DNA from: Gallionella straubiae
GTDB lineage: Bacteria > Pseudomonadota > Gammaproteobacteria > Burkholderiales > Gallionellaceae
DNA: 64,000 nucleotides
Direction of reading: 5' to 3'
Assembly: GCF_051257895.1 (NCBI RefSeq)
Contig: NZ_CP194331.1
Coordinates: 682,001 to 746,000, forward strand
In this document: piece by piece, positions 50,570 to 60,298 of the stretch
Position numbering within the stretch: position 1 is the stretch's first letter
How the letters are laid out: each line of letters starts with the position of its first letter
Position numbers and translations under genes: made by a program
The notes under the pieces: model-generated
Databases searched by the model: none
Seen by the model: only the letters and a program-made list of their open reading frames with translations
What the model was told of the DNA's origin: nothing

Positions 50570-52002
50570 TCTTCAATATCCTTCTGAGGCTCCGCCGCGA
50601 TGGTCGTTTGCGCCGGCAGCCAGATAATGAAGCTGGCACCGCCCTCAAAATTGTTTTCCGCATATAACCGCCCGCCATGCTGGGACACGATATGCTGTGC
50701 CACCGACAGCCCCAGTCCGATGCCGTTCTTGCGCGTCGTGTAAAACGGTGTGAACAGATGTTTCATGGCATCGGGTGACAATCCCGAACCATGGTCAGTG
50801 ACTGTAATCGCCCAGCCGTCCACTCCCTCGTACGGTTTGGCCGAAATGCTGATCCAGATCGGCCCGAGCGGATCGGACTGGACGGCGTTGCTGATCAGAT
50901 TGAACAAGGCGTGACGCAGCAGTACAGGATCGACCTGCAGCACCACCTCCCTGTCTGATGCGACCAATCCCACGGATGGTCCACCCTCCACGCTTTGCGA
51001 GAAGAAGTTGATGGTATCGTTCATCAACCAGTTCATCTCCGTCGGTTGCGGCTCGGAGCGCGCGAGCTGGTTGAAGCGCAGCATGCGCTGCACGAAGTTG
51101 CGGCAATGCTCGCCGGCTTTGCGGATATCACCCAGGAGTTCGCGGGTGCGTTCCGGCTTGTCGATCTCGCGCTCAGCCAACTGCGCCAGGTTGACGACTC
51201 CCACCAGCGGATTGTTGATCTGGTGTGCGATTTCGCTGACCATGCGTCCCATGGCCGAGAGCTTCTCCATCTGCACGATGCGCTCATGCTCGGTGCTTAG
51301 TTGGCGGAACTGTGTTTCCGCATCACGCTGGCGGCGATAGACCGAGCGAAACAGATGAAACAGTGCGAAGAACAGTATCGTTCCACCGATGGCAATAACC
51401 AGCCACAGCAACAACACACCATGCCGCAGGGTACTGATCAGGTCGTCTGCCGAGCGGTACACCTCCACCAGGCCCTTGATTTCCCCTCCGGGAGCCCCCG
51501 TTTTTTTAATCGTGATCGGCACAAAGAACTCGATCAACCTGGTGTGCGGCAGGGGATGCTTTAGATGTGACGGGGGATTGTATGGGTCGAAGATGCCACT
51601 GGGAATTCCTCCCCACATCTGAGCGAGGCGTTCCCTGGTTCTCGGTTTTTCTTGGCCGACCATTTCCTTCACATCCGACCAGATGACGGTGGTATCGGCG
51701 TTGTATAACTTGATGCGTATCACGCCCGGAATGTTTTTCAACAGCAAGAAACTCTGCTCGAAGTGTAGTTGCGACGAGGTGCTCTTGTAATTGTCAAAAT
51801 CCTCGGCCCTCAATTCCTCCCGTGCAAGAAAGAGCACCATTTCGCGAACAATTACCGATTCATGCTGAATGAGCTCGTCCTCGAAGAATCTTGACTGTGT
51901 ATAGCCAGTCGCTGCAACCATGACCACAATCAGTACCAGGCTGACCAGTGTGAAAGTGCGCGGTGGTGTGCTTTTAACCCAACGTCTATTCCAAATTTTC
52001 AT
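50566..52002 (-). CDS. Membrane sensor histidine kinase
   Basis: 478 residues from the ATG at 52002 (AGGA upstream; an in-frame GTG at 52017 is possible). TM1 (LVSLVLIVVMVAATGYTQ), a periplasmic sensor of about 150 residues, TM2 (VLLLWLVIAIGGTILFFALFHLF), a coiled linker, the H-box MVSEIAHQINNPLVGV, and the ATPase motifs N (LISNAVQSD), G1 (DHGSGL) and G2 (GIGLGLSVAQHIV). The sensor shows no cysteine pair or CXXCH, so its signal is unknown. Forms a two-component system with the downstream regulator. Confidence 0.92.
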   Translation of the reverse strand: MKIWNRRWVKSTPPRTFTLVSLVLIVVMVAATGYTQSRFFEDELIQHESVIVREMVLFLAREELRAEDFDNYKSTSSQLHFEQSFLLLKNIPGVIRIKLYNADTTVIWSDVKEMVGQEKPRTRERLAQMWGGIPSGIFDPYNPPSHLKHPLPHTRLIEFFVPITIKKTGAPGGEIKGLVEVYRSADDLISTLRHGVLLLWLVIAIGGTILFFALFHLFRSVYRRQRDAETQFRQLSTEHERIVQMEKLSAMGRMVSEIAHQINNPLVGVVNLAQLAEREIDKPERTRELLGDIRKAGEHCRNFVQRMLRFNQLARSEPQPTEMNWLMNDTINFFSQSVEGGPSVGLVASDREVVLQVDPVLLRHALFNLISNAVQSDPLGPIWISISAKPYEGVDGWAITVTDHGSGLSPDAMKHLFTPFYTTRKNGIGLGLSVAQHIVSQHGGRLYAENNFEGGASFIIWLPAQTTIAAEPQKDIEE

Positions 52003-52017
52003 CGACATCCTAACCAC

Positions 52018-52509
52018 CGGCTACAGCCATCAACCAACCCGTTTGTCTTAACCGTTGTTGCCATGTTAATTCCATTCCGGTTAACCCGATAAATATATCT
52101 CCGCAAAGCAGGAGAGCGTCTTGCGCCCGCACTCCGTCGAACGAACACATTCGCTTTGGCAATATCGCCTATTCATAGCAGCCCTGTCAATCAATAGTGC
52201 CGCCCCTTTCCAGCATGTGTGTGAACCTGAAATTGAACAGCGTTGGAATATATATGTTGGCTCCTCGAAAAACCTGCCGCACAACTCGATTCCACCGCCA
52301 TATGAAGTTCTTTCCAAACATCCCTGCGAATACCAGGGCCACCGTCGCTCTCTACTCTCATGTCAATTAAGGTAAACTCGGCAGCTGTAAATCAGGATTC
52401 TCATGGAATGAAAAGCACCAGATTGGCTCCGGCAAAGGGTTTGGCCGGAAGCCAAATCGAGCTATCATTAGTAGAATAATAACTGTTCGTTAAGCGGAAG
52501 GCAGGTTTT
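52018..52509. other. Long intergenic region
   Basis: About 490 bp between divergent genes. ORFs of 78-84 codons occur on both strands (52081-52317 minus, 52121-52375 plus) but have no ribosome site, no domain and unusual composition. It should contain promoters for both flanking transcripts; none stands out. Nothing else is supported. Confidence 0.4.
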
Positions 52510-53829
52510 ATGAGTTCACGAGTGTCGTTGAGGGAAATTCCGAAGAAAAATATCTTTCGGAAGGGTGATGTTTTCGTGCTTTTTGGCGAGCTGTTTGGCC
52601 GGGGCTATGCCAACGGCCTGATCGACGAGGCCCGCAGGACGGGCATGACGATCGTCGGCATCACCGTCGGCCGCCGCGACGAAAACAACGCCTTGCGCCC
52701 GCTGACCGACGAGGAACTCTCCCAGGCCGAGGCCAATCTCGGAGGACGCATCATCAATGTTCCCCTGATGGCAGGGTTCGATCTGGACGCACCCACCGGC
52801 GAACCGACACCGACGGATCTGCTTGGCAACATGACCCTGAAAAGCTGGCAGGACGACAAACTCGATTGGCAGCATATCGAGAAATGCCGCGAAGCCGGTG
52901 TGCGGCGTTTCAAGAATTCGCTGGCACAAGTGATGTCCGAACTGGATGGCATGATTCCGGACGGCAGCAATGTCTTCTTCGCCCATACCATGGCCGGCGG
53001 CATCCCCAAGGTGAAGGTCTTCCTAGCCATCGCGAACCGGATATACAAAGGCCAGGGCGAACGCTTCATGTCTTCGCGAGCATTGCTTGACAGCGATCTT
53101 GGCAAGCTGATCCTGATGAATTTCGACGAGGTCACCGCCAACACATTCCAGCACCTGATCGAGGGCAGCGCCGCAATACGGGCTCGAGTGGAAAAGGCCG
53201 GGGGGCAGGTGCGCTATACGGCCTATGGTTACCACGGCACCGAGGTCCTTATCAATGGCGGTTACGAATGGCAGACCTACACCAACTACACCCAGGGTTA
53301 CGCCAAGATGCGTCTCGAGCGCGCCGCCGAATCCGCTTGGGCCGCCGGCATCAAGGCGACGGTATACAACTGCCCCGAGATACGCACCAATTCTTCCGAT
53401 ATCTTCGTCGGCGTCGAGCTCTCCCTGTTCCCCCTGCTGAAGGCGTTGAAGCGGGAAAATGGCGGCGCCTGGGCTGAATCGCAATGGCAGGTTTGCAGTG
53501 CTCTGTTGCAGGAAGGCTCCACGCTGGAAGGGCTATTGCAGAAGATCAACGACTACAACGCAAGCGAGGTAATGAAAGGCTTTCGCAATTTCGAGGCCTG
53601 GCCGATGGACAACAGCCGGGAACTGGCCGACCTGATGATAGGCACGTCGGATGAAATCACCCAGATGCACAAAGACCGCAAGGCGCTGGTGACCGATTTT
53701 CTGAGCGCCCTGGTGCTGGAAGGAACCGGGCCGTTGATGTTTTACGAAACCTCGGATCCCGCTGCCCCGGTTATCTGGCTGAATCACGACATCATCGCAA
53801 AGCAACTCATTGAAAGACACTGCAAGTAA
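52510..53829 (+). CDS. Conserved protein with Rossmann-like start; possible FabMG-type enoyl-ACP reductase relative
   Basis: 439 residues, no signal peptide. The N-terminal part has a beta strand and glycine turn (VFVLFGELFGRGYANGLIDEA) followed by TIVGITVGRRD, which suggests a dinucleotide-binding fold. Other striking segments are AHTMAGGIPKVKVFLAIANR, YTAYGYHGTEVLINGGYEWQTYTNYTQGYAKMRLE and YNCPEIRTNSSDIFVGVELSL. I recall similar proteins being labelled FabMG family (triclosan-tolerant enoyl-ACP reductase), but cannot verify it here. Monocistronic, with its own terminator. Confidence 0.45.
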   Translation: MSSRVSLREIPKKNIFRKGDVFVLFGELFGRGYANGLIDEARRTGMTIVGITVGRRDENNALRPLTDEELSQAEANLGGRIINVPLMAGFDLDAPTGEPTPTDLLGNMTLKSWQDDKLDWQHIEKCREAGVRRFKNSLAQVMSELDGMIPDGSNVFFAHTMAGGIPKVKVFLAIANRIYKGQGERFMSSRALLDSDLGKLILMNFDEVTANTFQHLIEGSAAIRARVEKAGGQVRYTAYGYHGTEVLINGGYEWQTYTNYTQGYAKMRLERAAESAWAAGIKATVYNCPEIRTNSSDIFVGVELSLFPLLKALKRENGGAWAESQWQVCSALLQEGSTLEGLLQKINDYNASEVMKGFRNFEAWPMDNSRELADLMIGTSDEITQMHKDRKALVTDFLSALVLEGTGPLMFYETSDPAAPVIWLNHDIIAKQLIERHCK

Positions 53830-53860
53830 ATTTGGCGCAACTCGAGCTTGCCGCCAAATA

Positions 53861-53887
53861 AAAACGCCACCCAAGGGTGGCGTTTTT
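53861..53887. terminator. Bidirectional intrinsic terminator
   Basis: AAAAACGCCACCC-AA-GGGTGGCGTTTTT: an 8-bp GC-rich stem flanked by A-run and T-run, so it works for the plus-strand gene ending at 53829 and for ppiD on the minus strand. Confidence 0.93.
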
Positions 53888-53912
53888 ATTGGGTCATGCC
53901 TTACGCGCTTGT

Positions 53913-55805
53913 TTAATTCCCCGGCGCCTTTTCCGGCAAAGTCACTTTGATGGTTGCCTGCTGCTTGGCGTCGGCCAGATAAGCCTTGAACATCTCCTCG
54001 CCGGCCAGTTGGCGCAATCTTTGCGCATAGCCGGCCAGTTTTGCATCGTCAGGCTTACCGCCTTCCTTGACAGCCTCTATGCGCACCAGCAGATAGCCGT
54101 TTTGCGGCGTTTCCGCCCCGGCATACCGCGGCAGCTTGACTGCATCCGCCTGGAATATCTTGCGTACCAACTCCTTGTCCAGCGAACCATGTTGCGCACG
54201 GCTGATGGATTGGGGGGGAGTCCAGCTCAGCGCAGGCTTATCGCCGTGCTGCAATTGCTCCAGCAGCGTTTTGCCCTGTTTGACAGCCAGCTCCATTGCC
54301 TGTTGGCGCAGTAATTTCTGGCGGATCATTTCCTGCACCTCGTCCAGCGCACGTGCAGCGGCCGGCTTGTATTCCAGAACCCGTGCGGCAACCAGCGTGT
54401 TGGGGGCCACCTCGATCGCCGCGGTATTGCGTTTGTTTTTCACGGTTTCATCGGTGAAGATTGCCTGCAGCATTTTTGTCGTCCAAGGCTCGCCTGCGGC
54501 AGCCCCCTTGACCAGCCACCCGCTCTGCTCCATCTTCGCACCGACCAATTCAGCCGCCGGCTTCAGGGTATCGCTCTGTTCATAGACGGTATTGCTGAAT
54601 TTTTCCGCCAGTTCGGCAAACAGGTCGGCAGCTTTTTGCTGGCGTAGTTTATTGATGACACCTTCGCGCACCTCCTCGAATGGTGCAATTTTTGCGGGTT
54701 TAACCGCGAGCAGCTTGATGATGTGATAGCCAAAATCAGATTTCACCACCCCGCTGATTTCCCCTTGTTTGAGCGCAAAGGCGGCATCGTCGAACGGCTT
54801 GACCATCATGCCTCGGCCAAAGAATCCGAGACTCCCGCCATTCGCTGCGGAACCAGGATCCTGCGAGTTCTGCTTGGCCAGCTCGGCAAATCCCTCGGGG
54901 GTTTTTCTGGCCTGTTGCAGCAACTGTTCGGCCTTTGCCTTGGCTGCTTCCTGCTCGGCCTGCGGCGCGGCTGCGGCTACCGCAATCAGGATATGCGCCG
55001 CCTGGCGCTCCTCCGGCGTACCGAAATCGCCCTGATGTTCGTCGTAATACTTGCGCGCATCTTCCGTTTTCACTTCGGCTTTTGGCAGCAAATTCGCCAC
55101 TGAAAGCTTCACATATTCGACTCTGGCCTGCTCCTGAACCTGGAATTCTTTCTGGTTTTGCTCGTAATATTTTTTCAGCGCGGCCTCATCCACTTTCGCC
55201 TGCGCCAGATAGGGCTGGAATGATACGGGCGATATGCTCACCACGCGCTGCTGTTCCATCAGGCGGATAACGTTATCCGCCACACTGTTAGAAACAAATC
55301 CATTCTGCAGGTAGGCATCGCGCAACTGCTGGCCGAGCAGCTCACCGCGCAGGCGCGCCTCGAACATCAACGGCGACATATTCTGGTTTGCCAGCGCAGC
55401 CTCGTAACGCTTCTTGTCAAACTTGCCGTTATCCTGGAACGCTTCGATACTTTGAATAACCTGCGCCATCTGCTCGTCGCTGACTGCCAGGCCGACAGCC
55501 TTGGCGCGCTCAATCAGCAGGCGCTGCGCAACCAGGTTGTCTATCACCGCATGCCTCATTTCAGGATTGTCCAGCATTGCGGCATCAAAATTTGCGCCCA
55601 GCATCTGGCGCAAACGGTCCTGTTGCTGGCGCAGTGAATTTTCAAACTCCTGCTGGGTAATCTTTGCATCGTTCACCGTGGCGACTACTTCCGCCGTATT
55701 CCCGGATTGCCTGTACGAGTCCATTCCCCAGAATGCAAACGGCAAGATGATGAGCGCCAGAACTATCTGCACCAACCGCTTTTTTTCATGGACAAAATCA
55801 AACAT
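53913..55805 (-). CDS. ppiD: Periplasmic folding chaperone/prolyl isomerase PpiD
   Basis: 630 residues: an N-terminal membrane anchor (IVLALIILPFAFWGMDSY), a SurA_N-like chaperone part (VNDAKITQQEFENSLRQQ and on), one parvulin domain near residues 260-365 (AHILIAVA, ELAKQNSQDPGSAANGGSLGFFGRGMM, FGYHIIKL) and a long C-terminal region. Assists folding of exported proteins near the Sec translocon. Placement after hupB is the classic lon-hupB-ppiD order, here with two tRNA genes inserted between. Confidence 0.92.
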   Translation of the reverse strand: MFDFVHEKKRLVQIVLALIILPFAFWGMDSYRQSGNTAEVVATVNDAKITQQEFENSLRQQQDRLRQMLGANFDAAMLDNPEMRHAVIDNLVAQRLLIERAKAVGLAVSDEQMAQVIQSIEAFQDNGKFDKKRYEAALANQNMSPLMFEARLRGELLGQQLRDAYLQNGFVSNSVADNVIRLMEQQRVVSISPVSFQPYLAQAKVDEAALKKYYEQNQKEFQVQEQARVEYVKLSVANLLPKAEVKTEDARKYYDEHQGDFGTPEERQAAHILIAVAAAAPQAEQEAAKAKAEQLLQQARKTPEGFAELAKQNSQDPGSAANGGSLGFFGRGMMVKPFDDAAFALKQGEISGVVKSDFGYHIIKLLAVKPAKIAPFEEVREGVINKLRQQKAADLFAELAEKFSNTVYEQSDTLKPAAELVGAKMEQSGWLVKGAAAGEPWTTKMLQAIFTDETVKNKRNTAAIEVAPNTLVAARVLEYKPAAARALDEVQEMIRQKLLRQQAMELAVKQGKTLLEQLQHGDKPALSWTPPQSISRAQHGSLDKELVRKIFQADAVKLPRYAGAETPQNGYLLVRIEAVKEGGKPDDAKLAGYAQRLRQLAGEEMFKAYLADAKQQATIKVTLPEKAPGN

Positions 55806-55875
55806 AGTGGCAGCACCAAGCTATTGATTTAAAAGAAACAGATGTGAAAAAGGCGAACTTTCGTTCGCCTTGATT

Positions 55876-55952
55876 TGGCGGAGTGGACGGGACTCGAACC
55901 CGCGACCCCCGGCGTGACAGGCCGGTATTCTAACCAACTGAACTACCACTCC
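55876..55952 (-). tRNA. tRNA-Asp (GTC)
   Basis: 77 nt with encoded CCA. Acceptor GGAGTGG/CCACTCC, anticodon loop CTGTCAC with GTC, T-arm CGGG-TTCGAGT-CCCG. Lies between tRNA-Val and ppiD on the same strand. Confidence 0.97.
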
Positions 55953-55967
55953 AATAAACTTGCTTGT

Positions 55968-56043
55968 TGGTGGGTACTGACGGGATCGAACCGCCGACAT
56001 TCGCCTTGTAAGGGCGACGCTCTACCAGCTGAGCTAAGCACCC
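55968..56043 (-). tRNA. tRNA-Val (TAC)
   Basis: 76 nt with encoded CCA. D-arm AGCTCAGCTGGTAGAGC, anticodon loop CTTACAA with TAC, T-arm CGG-TTCGATC-CCG. 15 bp upstream of tRNA-Asp; probably processed from one transcript. Confidence 0.97.
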
Positions 56044-56054
56044 AACAAAGTCGA

Positions 56055-56327
56055 CTAGTTTACAGCATCCTTCAGACCTTTGCCAGCTGTAAATTTTGGA
56101 ACCTTGGCTGCCTTGATCTTGATCGTCTCGCCGGTGCGAGGATTGCGACCAGTACGTGCAGCACGCTTGCCAACTTTGAAGGTGCCGAAACCGACCAGGC
56201 TTACCGTATCGCCTTTTTTCAATGCCTTTTTAATCGAATCTACGGCTGCATCCAGCGCACGGCCGGCAGCTGCCTTGGAAATATCAGCGGATTTTGCAAT
56301 TGCATCAACCAGATCAGATTTATTCAC
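56055..56327 (-). CDS. hupB: DNA-binding protein HU-beta
   Basis: 90 residues: MNKSDLVDAIAKSADIS start, the GFGTFKVGKRAARTGRNPRTGE beta-arm that inserts into the minor groove, and the KVPKFTAGKGLKDAVN end. Nucleoid protein that bends DNA. Follows lon and precedes tRNA-Val by 11 bp. Confidence 0.97.
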   Translation of the reverse strand: MNKSDLVDAIAKSADISKAAAGRALDAAVDSIKKALKKGDTVSLVGFGTFKVGKRAARTGRNPRTGETIKIKAAKVPKFTAGKGLKDAVN

Positions 56328-56469
56328 GTAAGCCCCCTTAATTATTGAGTGGTTAAAAACAGGATGAAGTCCTGCAACGGCTTTATATCAAGGCTTCGCA
56401 GCTTTGGTCAAGCGATTGCGAAAATTTTTTTCATCTTGCACCACGACCGACTAGCTGCTATCAATTTTT

Positions 56470-58896
56470 CTAGTGCTTGGTTACCAGCGTCGCTTCCTGA
56501 GTGCCGCCGGCTGCCGGCAATCCAGCAGGTGCGGTGGTTTCAGGCGATTCCGGCAGAGGCTCCGGGGTGCGCTCCAGAGCCAGTTCCAGCACTTGGTCTA
56601 TCCATTTAACCGGGTGGATATCCAGCCGGTTTTTGATATTGTCTGGAATTTCTGCAAGGTCCTTAGTATTTTCTTCCGGAATCAAAACTATCTTGATCCC
56701 CCCGCGCTGAGCCGCCAGCAGCTTCTCCTTCAGGCCGCCGATCGGCAACACTTCACCGCGTAGGGTAATTTCACCGGTCATCGCCACATCGGCGCGTACC
56801 GGTATCCCGGTCAACGCCGAGACGATGGATGTGCATATACCAATCCCCGCGCTCGGGCCATCCTTGGGGGTTGCCCCTTCGGGCAAGTGGATATGCAGAT
56901 CCGACTTCTGGTAAAACTCTTCATTTATGCCCAGCCGCTTGGCACGACCGCGCACCACACTGATGGCGGCCTGGATGGATTCCTGCATCACTTCGCCAAG
57001 CTTGCCGGTGGTAGTGGTCTTGCCCTTTCCCGGCAACACGGCGGTTTCGATGGTGAGTAACTCACCGCCTACTTCCGTCCATGCCAAACCGGTGACCTGA
57101 CCGACCTGGTTGTTCTTTTCGGCTATCCCGTATGAATAGCGACGTACGCCGAGGTATTTATCGAGGTTGCGCGCATTGACCACGATTTTCTTATCGCGCT
57201 CTTTCAGCGAAAGCGACTTCACCACCTTGCGGCAAATCTTGGAAATTTCCCGTTCCAGGCTGCGCACTCCCGCCTCGCGCACGTAATAGCGCACGATGTC
57301 GCGCAACGCACTCTCGGAGATGTTGATTTCCTCAGGTTTCAGGCCGCTGTTCTTGATCGCCTTGGGTACCAGGTAGCGCGTGGCGATATTGATCTTCTCA
57401 TCTTCCATATAGCTGGAAACATGAATAATCTCCATGCGATCCAGCAACGGTTCAGGAATGTTCAGGGTATTCGCGGTCGCCACGAACATCACGTCGGAAA
57501 GGTCATATTCCACCTCGACGTAGTGGTCGACAAACGTGCTGTTTTGCTCCGGATCGAGCACCTCCAGCAGCGCGGAAGATGGATCGCCGCGCATATCCAT
57601 ACCCATCTTATCTACTTCGTCGAGCAGGAATAAGGGGTTTTTCACCGCGACCTTGCTCATGTTCTGCAGTATCTTGCCCGGCATAGAACCGATATAGGTA
57701 CGGCGGTGGCCGCGAATCTCGGATTCATCGCGCACCCCACCCAGCGACATGCGCACAAATTTGCGGTTGGTGGCACGCGCGATGGACTGCCCCAGCGAGG
57801 TCTTGCCCACGCCAGGAGGACCGACCAGGCAGAGTATCGGGCCTTTCAATTTGTTCACCCGCTGCTGCACGGCGAGATATTCGAGGATGCGTTCCTTGAC
57901 CTTATCCAGACCGTAATGGTCTTCTTCCAGCACCACTTCGGCCTTTTTCAGGTCGGCGCTGATCTTGGTTTTTTTCTTCCACGGCAGACCGACCAGCACA
58001 TCGATGTAGTTGCGCACAACGGTCGCCTCGGCTGACATCGGCGACATCAGGCGCAGCTTCTTAAGTTCCGCTTCAGCCTTGCTACGCGCCTCTTTGGGCA
58101 TATGTGCAGCCTTGATTTTCTTTTCCAGTTCATCGAGGTCGGTGCCCTCCTCACCCTCTCCCAACTCCTTCTGGATCGCCTTGACCTGCTCGTTCAGGTA
58201 ATACTCGCGCTGGCTCTTTTCCATCTGGCGCTTCACGCGGCCGCGGATGCGCTTCTCGACCTGCAGGATATCGATCTCGGCCTCCAGCAGGCCGAGCAGG
58301 TGCTCCAGCCGCTGGCGCACGCCAAAGACCTCCAGCACCTCCTGCTTTTGCTCCAGCTTGAGCGGCAGATGGGCGGCGATCGTGTCGGCCAGGCGCCCGG
58401 CATCATCGATACCGGCCAGCGAAGTCAAGATTTCCGGCGGGATTTTCTTGTTGAGTTTCACATACTGGTCGAATTGCGCAATCAAGGCGCGGCGCATGGC
58501 CTCGGACTCGCTGTCCGTTCCATCTTCGGCAGGAACGATTTCCACCTCGGCGTCGAAATGGCTGTCAGCATCGAATACGCGCAGCACATTGACGCGCTGC
58601 GTGCCTTCCACGAGCACCTTCACCGTGCCGTCAGGCAATTTGAGCATTTGCAAGATGTTCGCCATGCTGCCGACGGCATACAAGTCTTCCTTGGAGGGAT
58701 CATCCTTGGCCGCCGATTTCTGCGCGACCAGTACGATACCCTTGCCTGCCTCCATGGCCGTTTCCAGCGCCTTGATGGATTTGGCGCGCCCGACGAACAG
58801 CGGGATGACCATATGCGGAAACACCACGACATCGCGCAATGGCAGCAGCGGGTGCAGGTTGGCTGTTACGACGTTTGAAGTATCTTGTTCTGACAT
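56470..58896 (-). CDS. lon: ATP-dependent protease Lon
   Basis: 808 residues: N-terminal LON substrate domain (LPLRDVVVFPHMVIPLFVGR), helical middle, AAA+ module with GPPGVGKTSLG and LLDEVDKMG, and the protease domain with the Ser-Lys dyad (PKDGPSAG; later Lys in KEKLLAAQRGG). The tail after the protease core is Pro/Thr-rich. Degrades damaged proteins and regulators. Third step of the tig-clpP-clpX-lon run. Confidence 0.97.
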   Translation of the reverse strand: MSEQDTSNVVTANLHPLLPLRDVVVFPHMVIPLFVGRAKSIKALETAMEAGKGIVLVAQKSAAKDDPSKEDLYAVGSMANILQMLKLPDGTVKVLVEGTQRVNVLRVFDADSHFDAEVEIVPAEDGTDSESEAMRRALIAQFDQYVKLNKKIPPEILTSLAGIDDAGRLADTIAAHLPLKLEQKQEVLEVFGVRQRLEHLLGLLEAEIDILQVEKRIRGRVKRQMEKSQREYYLNEQVKAIQKELGEGEEGTDLDELEKKIKAAHMPKEARSKAEAELKKLRLMSPMSAEATVVRNYIDVLVGLPWKKKTKISADLKKAEVVLEEDHYGLDKVKERILEYLAVQQRVNKLKGPILCLVGPPGVGKTSLGQSIARATNRKFVRMSLGGVRDESEIRGHRRTYIGSMPGKILQNMSKVAVKNPLFLLDEVDKMGMDMRGDPSSALLEVLDPEQNSTFVDHYVEVEYDLSDVMFVATANTLNIPEPLLDRMEIIHVSSYMEDEKINIATRYLVPKAIKNSGLKPEEINISESALRDIVRYYVREAGVRSLEREISKICRKVVKSLSLKERDKKIVVNARNLDKYLGVRRYSYGIAEKNNQVGQVTGLAWTEVGGELLTIETAVLPGKGKTTTTGKLGEVMQESIQAAISVVRGRAKRLGINEEFYQKSDLHIHLPEGATPKDGPSAGIGICTSIVSALTGIPVRADVAMTGEITLRGEVLPIGGLKEKLLAAQRGGIKIVLIPEENTKDLAEIPDNIKNRLDIHPVKWIDQVLELALERTPEPLPESPETTAPAGLPAAGGTQEATLVTKH

Positions 58897-58995
58897 GGCG
58901 GTAACCTATTCGTTGACTGTGAGGTTAGATGGGGGTGGTTCTGAAAAATTCAACCACCCCGGAACAAGGCATCAAAACAAGCGTTTAGGGCTTAA

Positions 58996-60255
58996 TCAGG
59001 CTGCCTTGGGCGTATCCGCATAGATGATGATGGGTTTGATTTCCCCCGCCAGGCCTGTTTCGTCCAACACCACTTTGCTGACGTTTTCCGTCGATGGCAG
59101 ATCGAACATGATGTCCAGCAAGGCGGTCTCGAGGATCGAGCGCAACCCGCGCGCACCGGTTTTGCGCGCCAAGGCCTTGCGCGCGATGTTCAGCAGCACC
59201 CCCTCGCGGAATTCCAGCTCCACGCCTTCCATCGCAAACAGCTTCTGGTATTGCTTGGTCAGCGCATTCTTCGGCTCGGTAAGGATTTGCACCAGTGCGG
59301 CCTCATCCAGCTCCTCCAGCGTCGCCACGACCGGCAGGCGCCCGACAAACTCCGGGATCAGGCCGAACTTGATCAGGTCTTCCGGCTCAACATCGCGCAG
59401 GGTCTCGCCGGTCTTGCGCTCGTCCTTGCTGCTGATGGTCGCGCCAAAGCCGATGCTGGCCTTGGCGGAGCGGTTGCGGATGACCTTCTCCAGCCCATCA
59501 AACGCGCCGCCGCAGATGAACAGGATGTTGGTGGTATCCACCTGCAGGAATTCCGTATTCGGGTGCTTGCGCCCGCCCTGCGGCGGAATCGACGCCTTGG
59601 TGCCTTCGATCAGTTTCAACAGGGCCTGCTGTACGCCCTCACCGGAAACGTCACGCGTGATCGAGGGGTTGTCCGATTTGCGCGAAATCTTGTCGATCTC
59701 GTCCACGTACACGATGCCGCGCTGCGCTTTTTCCACGTCGTAATCGCAGGCCTGCAATAGCTTCTGAATGATGTTCTCGACGTCTTCGCCGACATAGCCC
59801 GCCTCGGTCAGCGTGGTGGCATCTGCCATCACGAACGGCACATCCAGCAGGCGTGCCAGCGTCTGCGCCAGCAGTGTCTTGCCGGAACCGGTCGGGCCGA
59901 TCAGCAGGATGTTGCTCTTGGCCAGTTCCACGCCGTCCTTGTCATCGCTCTTGAGGCGCTTGTAGTGGTTGTACACCGCAACCGACAGAATCCGCTTGGC
60001 CCGCTCCTGCCCGATCACGTATTCATCGAGCGTCGCATGGATTGCCTTGGGCACGGGCAGATCCGCCTTGCCATCCTTGCCTGTCTTGTCCTGGTCATTC
60101 TGGATTTCCTCGCGCATGATGTCGTTGCACAGCGCGATGCATTCGTCGCACACAAACACCGACGGGCCCGCAATCAGCTTGCGCACCTCATGCTGGCTCT
60201 TGCCGCAGAATGAGCAGTAAAGCAACTTGTCACCCGATTTTTTATCGCCAGCCAT
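58996..60255 (-). CDS. clpX: ClpXP protease ATPase subunit ClpX
   Basis: 419 residues: N-terminal C4 zinc-binding domain (CSFCGKSQHEV ... CDECI), Walker A GPTGSGKTLLAQ, pore loop GYVGEDV, Walker B IVYVDEIDKI and the ClpP-docking IGF loop (SIGFGATI). Unfolds tagged substrates for ClpP. 43 bp downstream of clpP. Confidence 0.97.
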   Translation of the reverse strand: MAGDKKSGDKLLYCSFCGKSQHEVRKLIAGPSVFVCDECIALCNDIMREEIQNDQDKTGKDGKADLPVPKAIHATLDEYVIGQERAKRILSVAVYNHYKRLKSDDKDGVELAKSNILLIGPTGSGKTLLAQTLARLLDVPFVMADATTLTEAGYVGEDVENIIQKLLQACDYDVEKAQRGIVYVDEIDKISRKSDNPSITRDVSGEGVQQALLKLIEGTKASIPPQGGRKHPNTEFLQVDTTNILFICGGAFDGLEKVIRNRSAKASIGFGATISSKDERKTGETLRDVEPEDLIKFGLIPEFVGRLPVVATLEELDEAALVQILTEPKNALTKQYQKLFAMEGVELEFREGVLLNIARKALARKTGARGLRSILETALLDIMFDLPSTENVSKVVLDETGLAGEIKPIIIYADTPKAA

Positions 60256-60298
60256 CGCTGTTACCTCTGTATCGTGTTATCGGCAATTCAATAAAATC

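Noticed and set aside
52121..52375. 84-codon plus-strand ORF in the gap before the FabMG-like gene
   Set aside because: Composition is unlike neighbouring genes, no ribosome site, and an equally long minus-strand ORF overlaps it.
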